In this document: piece after piece, positions 32,368-34,820 of the stretch | Numbering within the stretch: position 1 is the first letter of the stretch | How the letters are laid out: every line of letters begins with the position of its first letter | Source of the DNA: Anaerolineae bacterium | GTDB taxonomy: Bacteria > Chloroflexota > Anaerolineae > Aggregatilineales > Phototrophicaceae | DNA length: 34,820 nt | Assembly (NCBI GenBank): GCA_026645945.1 | Contig: JAPKMO010000040.1 | Coordinates: 1-34,820 of the forward strand | Direction of reading: 5' to 3' | Notes under the pieces: model-generated | Told to the model about the DNA's origin: nothing | The model's input: only the letters and a program-made list of their open reading frames with translations | Database searches by the model: none | Translations under genes and position numbers: made by a program

Positions 32368-34820
32368 ATGGTGATGGACGCTGGCACGATCCGCCCGATT
32401 AACATTAACGAAGAAATGCGCGGCAGCTACCTGGATTACGCCATGAGCGTGATCGTCGCCCGCGCGCTGCCGGACGCCCGCGACGGCCTCAAGCCTGTCC
32501 ACCGGCGCATCCTGTATGCCATGTACGATATGGGCATCCGCGCCAATTCGGCTTACAAAAAGAGCGCGCGCATCGTCGGCGATGTGCTGGGTAAATATCA
32601 CCCGCACGGAGACAGCGCCGTATACGACGCAATGGCGCGTATGGCGCAGGATTTTTCGCTGCGTTACCCGCTGGTGGACGGGCAGGGTAACTTCGGCAGT
32701 GTGGACGGCGACAGCCCGGCGGCTATGCGTTACACCGAGGCGCGCCTGTCGCAGATGGCCGAGGAACTGCTGGCCGACATCAACATGAACACGGTGGATT
32801 TCGTAGACAACTACGACGGTACGACGCAAGAACCGGCGGTGCTGCCGGCCCGGCTGCCAAACCTGCTGCTGAACGGCACCAGCGGTATTGCCGTCGGCAT
32901 GGCGACCAACGTGCCGCCCCACAACCTGCACGAATTGGCGCAGGCGATTGCTTACCTGATTGACCAGTACGAGACGATTGACGAAGTAACGGTTGATGAC
33001 CTGATGGAGTTCGTCAAAGGGCCGGATTTTCCGACCGGGGCGTATATCGTCGTGGGTGACGAACTGAAAGAGGCTTATGCTACCGGGCGTGGTCGGGTGG
33101 TCATGCGCGCTAAATCCGACATTGAGGAAATGCGAGGCGGGCGTTTTCGCATCGTGTTTACGGAAATCCCGTATCAGGTAAGCAAAACGGCGCTCATCGA
33201 ACGTATTGTGGAACTGGTGCGCGAGGGGCGCTTGCAGCACGTCCACGATTTGCGCGACGAATCCGACCGGCGAGGGATGCGGCTGGTGGTGGAGTTAAAA
33301 CAGGCCGCGCAGCCGTTAACGGTGTTGAACCAATTGTACAAGTATACCCAGCTTCAAAGCACCTACAGCATCCAGATGCTGGCGCTGGTGAACAACGAGC
33401 CGCGCACGCTGAGCCTGAAGCGCGCGCTGCAAATCTACATTGACCATCGTTACGAAGTGATCGTCCGGCGCAGCGAGTTTGAACTGGAAAAACAGCGGGC
33501 GCGGGCGCACATCCTGGAAGGGCTGTTGAAGGCGCTTTCCAACCTGGACGCGGTCATCCAGACCATTCGTTCCTCGGATGATACCGACGACGCCCGCCAT
33601 AAGCTGATGGCGCGTTTTGATTTGAGCGAGCCGCAGGCGAATGCCATCCTGGAAATGCAGCTCCGGCGGCTGGCGGCACTGGAGCGGCAGAAAATTCAGA
33701 ATGAATATAACGAGGTGCTGGCGCGCATCGCCTACCTGGAAGATTTGCTGGCGTCACCCGCCAAAATACGCGATCTGATTCGCGCCGATATTCTGGAGAT
33801 GGCTGAACGATACGGCGACGAGCGGCGGACGCAAATCCTGCGCGGCGTGAATACCGAGTTTGATGAGGCTGACCTGGTGCGCGACGAGCAGGTTATCATC
33901 TCGCTCAGCACGCGGGGATATATCAAACGAGTTCCGGCAACCGCTTACCGGGCGCAGCGGCGGGGCGGCAAGGGCGTCATCGGGATGACGACCAAAGAAG
34001 AAGATGTGCTGTTTGAAATCTTCACTGCCAACAATCACGATACGATTCTGTTCTTCAGCGATAAGGGCAAGGTGTATTCGGAGCGGGCGTTCCGCATTAT
34101 GGAAACAGGGCGCGCGAACCGAGGGACTCTGATTCATACGGTTTTGAACCTGTCGCCGGACGAGTATATCACTGCTGTGCTGCCGGTAGAATCGTTCGAC
34201 CATGACGGTTATTTCGTGATGGCGACGGTGCAGGGGCGTATCAAGCGGGTGGCGCTGAAGGAGTTCGCGGCGGTGCGGCCAAGCGGCCTGATTGCTATGA
34301 CGCTGGACAGCGACGATTACCTGGGATGGGTGAAATTTACCGATGGCGATCAGGATGTCATTCTGGTGACGCAGAACGGTCAGAGCATCCGCTTCCACGA
34401 GTCCGAAGTGCGGATGATGGGACGCCCGGCAGCCGGCGTTAACGCCATCCGCCTGGAAGCCGGCGACTGGGTGGCGGGCATGGACGTGGTGTGCGCCGAC
34501 CATACGCATATGCTGGTGGTGACGCGCAATGGCTTTGGCAAACGCACACTCCTGGAAGATTACCGGTCGCAGGGGCGGTACGGCGTCGGTATTCGCACGC
34601 TGGCGCGGAACGACAAAACCGGGCCAATCGTCTCCATGCGCTGTATCAACCCGGATGATGACATTATGCTGATGACCAAGTTTGGCGTGGTGCTGCGGAC
34701 AAAACTGGCGGAAATCCGCGAAACCGGGCGTAATGCTCAGGGTGTGGTGGTGATGCATCTGGCCGAAGGTGATGAAGTGGTCAGTTTGACGGTGATGGAC
34801 AACGGCGGAAGCGAGCATGA
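32368..34820 (+). CDS. gyrA: DNA gyrase subunit A, 3' end cut by window
   Basis: The frame opens at ATG 32368 (GGAG about 13 bases upstream; a second ATG is at 32374) and stays open to the window edge for 817 codons, nearly the full family length. Catalytic Tyr122 (RYTE) and quinolone-region residues Ser83 and Asp87 ([10 protein letters not shown]) fall at the same numbers as in Escherichia coli, with wild-type identities. The GyrA box QRRGGKG is at 530-536 at the start of the C-terminal DNA-wrapping domain, separating it from topoisomerase IV. The following blades ([63 protein letters not shown]) form the beta-pinwheel. It is divergent from the TPR gene; gyrB is not in the window. Confidence 0.96.
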   Translation, partial: MVMDAGTIRPININEEMRGSYLDYAMSVIVARALPDARDGLKPVHRRILYAMYDMGIRANSAYKKSARIVGDVLGKYHPHGDSAVYDAMARMAQDFSLRYPLVDGQGNFGSVDGDSPAAMRYTEARLSQMAEELLADINMNTVDFVDNYDGTTQEPAVLPARLPNLLLNGTSGIAVGMATNVPPHNLHELAQAIAYLIDQYETIDEVTVDDLMEFVKGPDFPTGAYIVVGDELKEAYATGRGRVVMRAKSDIEEMRGGRFRIVFTEIPYQVSKTALIERIVELVREGRLQHVHDLRDESDRRGMRLVVELKQAAQPLTVLNQLYKYTQLQSTYSIQMLALVNNEPRTLSLKRALQIYIDHRYEVIVRRSEFELEKQRARAHILEGLLKALSNLDAVIQTIRSSDDTDDARHKLMARFDLSEPQANAILEMQLRRLAALERQKIQNEYNEVLARIAYLEDLLASPAKIRDLIRADILEMAERYGDERRTQILRGVNTEFDEADLVRDEQVIISLSTRGYIKRVPATAYRAQRRGGKGVIGMTTKEEDVLFEIFTANNHDTILFFSDKGKVYSERAFRIMETGRANRGTLIHTVLNLSPDEYITAVLPVESFDHDGYFVMATVQGRIKRVALKEFAAVRPSGLIAMTLDSDDYLGWVKFTDGDQDVILVTQNGQSIRFHESEVRMMGRPAAGVNAIRLEAGDWVAGMDVVCADHTHMLVVTRNGFGKRTLLEDYRSQGRYGVGIRTLARNDKTGPIVSMRCINPDDDIMLMTKFGVVLRTKLAEIRETGRNAQGVVVMHLAEGDEVVSLTVMDNGGSEH

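Overview
The window reads as chromosomal DNA of a GC-rich bacterium, most likely a member of the Chloroflexota (Anaerolineae-like). This is an inference from family content: several large GT-C type membrane glycosyltransferases with beta-rich C-terminal modules, a 'PTPS-related' membrane protein, compact operons, and short GC-rich palindromic repeats scattered in genes and between them. No rRNA or tRNA gene was seen.

Layout. 1-3303: a cut-off membrane glycosyltransferase-like gene and a 2-hydroxyacid dehydrogenase on the minus strand, divergent from a GT39-like glycosyltransferase. 3422-7030: two adjacent ABC exporter half-transporters with complementary degenerate motifs, hence probably a heterodimer, closed by a clear rho-independent terminator. 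7066-16519: an AT-richer island holding a DUF6429-like gene, a nine-gene type III-B CRISPR (Cmr) operon and the remnant of an IS481-type insertion sequence. 16620-26180: a flavodoxin-like reductase, a large GT-C protein on the plus strand, and a minus-strand operon (HIT hydrolase, thiolase, PTPS-related membrane protein, GT39-like protein). 26312-28737: biotin ligase, a membrane-anchored unknown and a small acidic membrane protein. 28813-31994: a penicillin-acylase family Ntn hydrolase and a TPR protein. 32368-end: gyrA, cut by the window edge.

The most interesting part is the Cmr operon (8116-16235): cmr1, cas10/cmr2, cmr3, cmr4, cmr5, cmr6, then a CARF-HTH protein, a CARF protein with a RelE-like C-terminal domain, and Csx15. 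Most junctions are overlaps or gaps of a few bases, so the genes should be one transcription unit. Cas10 has an intact GGDD palm motif but no HD nuclease domain, and Cmr4 keeps the target-RNA cleaving Asp26. The inferred circuit is: RNA recognition, cyclic oligoadenylate synthesis, then a CARF-gated ribosome-dependent RNase (RelE-like), a CARF-gated DNA-binding protein that may regulate the operon, and Csx15 as a possible signal-degrading partner. The window has no CRISPR array, cas6, cas1 or cas2, so crRNAs must come from elsewhere.

Both edges of the island carry marks of insertion: an ABC-operon terminator on the left, and on the right an internally deleted IS481-type relic next to what looks like the orphaned 3' end of a gene. 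A second theme is the in-frame presence of palindromic repeats inside the glycosyltransferase gene at 17493-19772.
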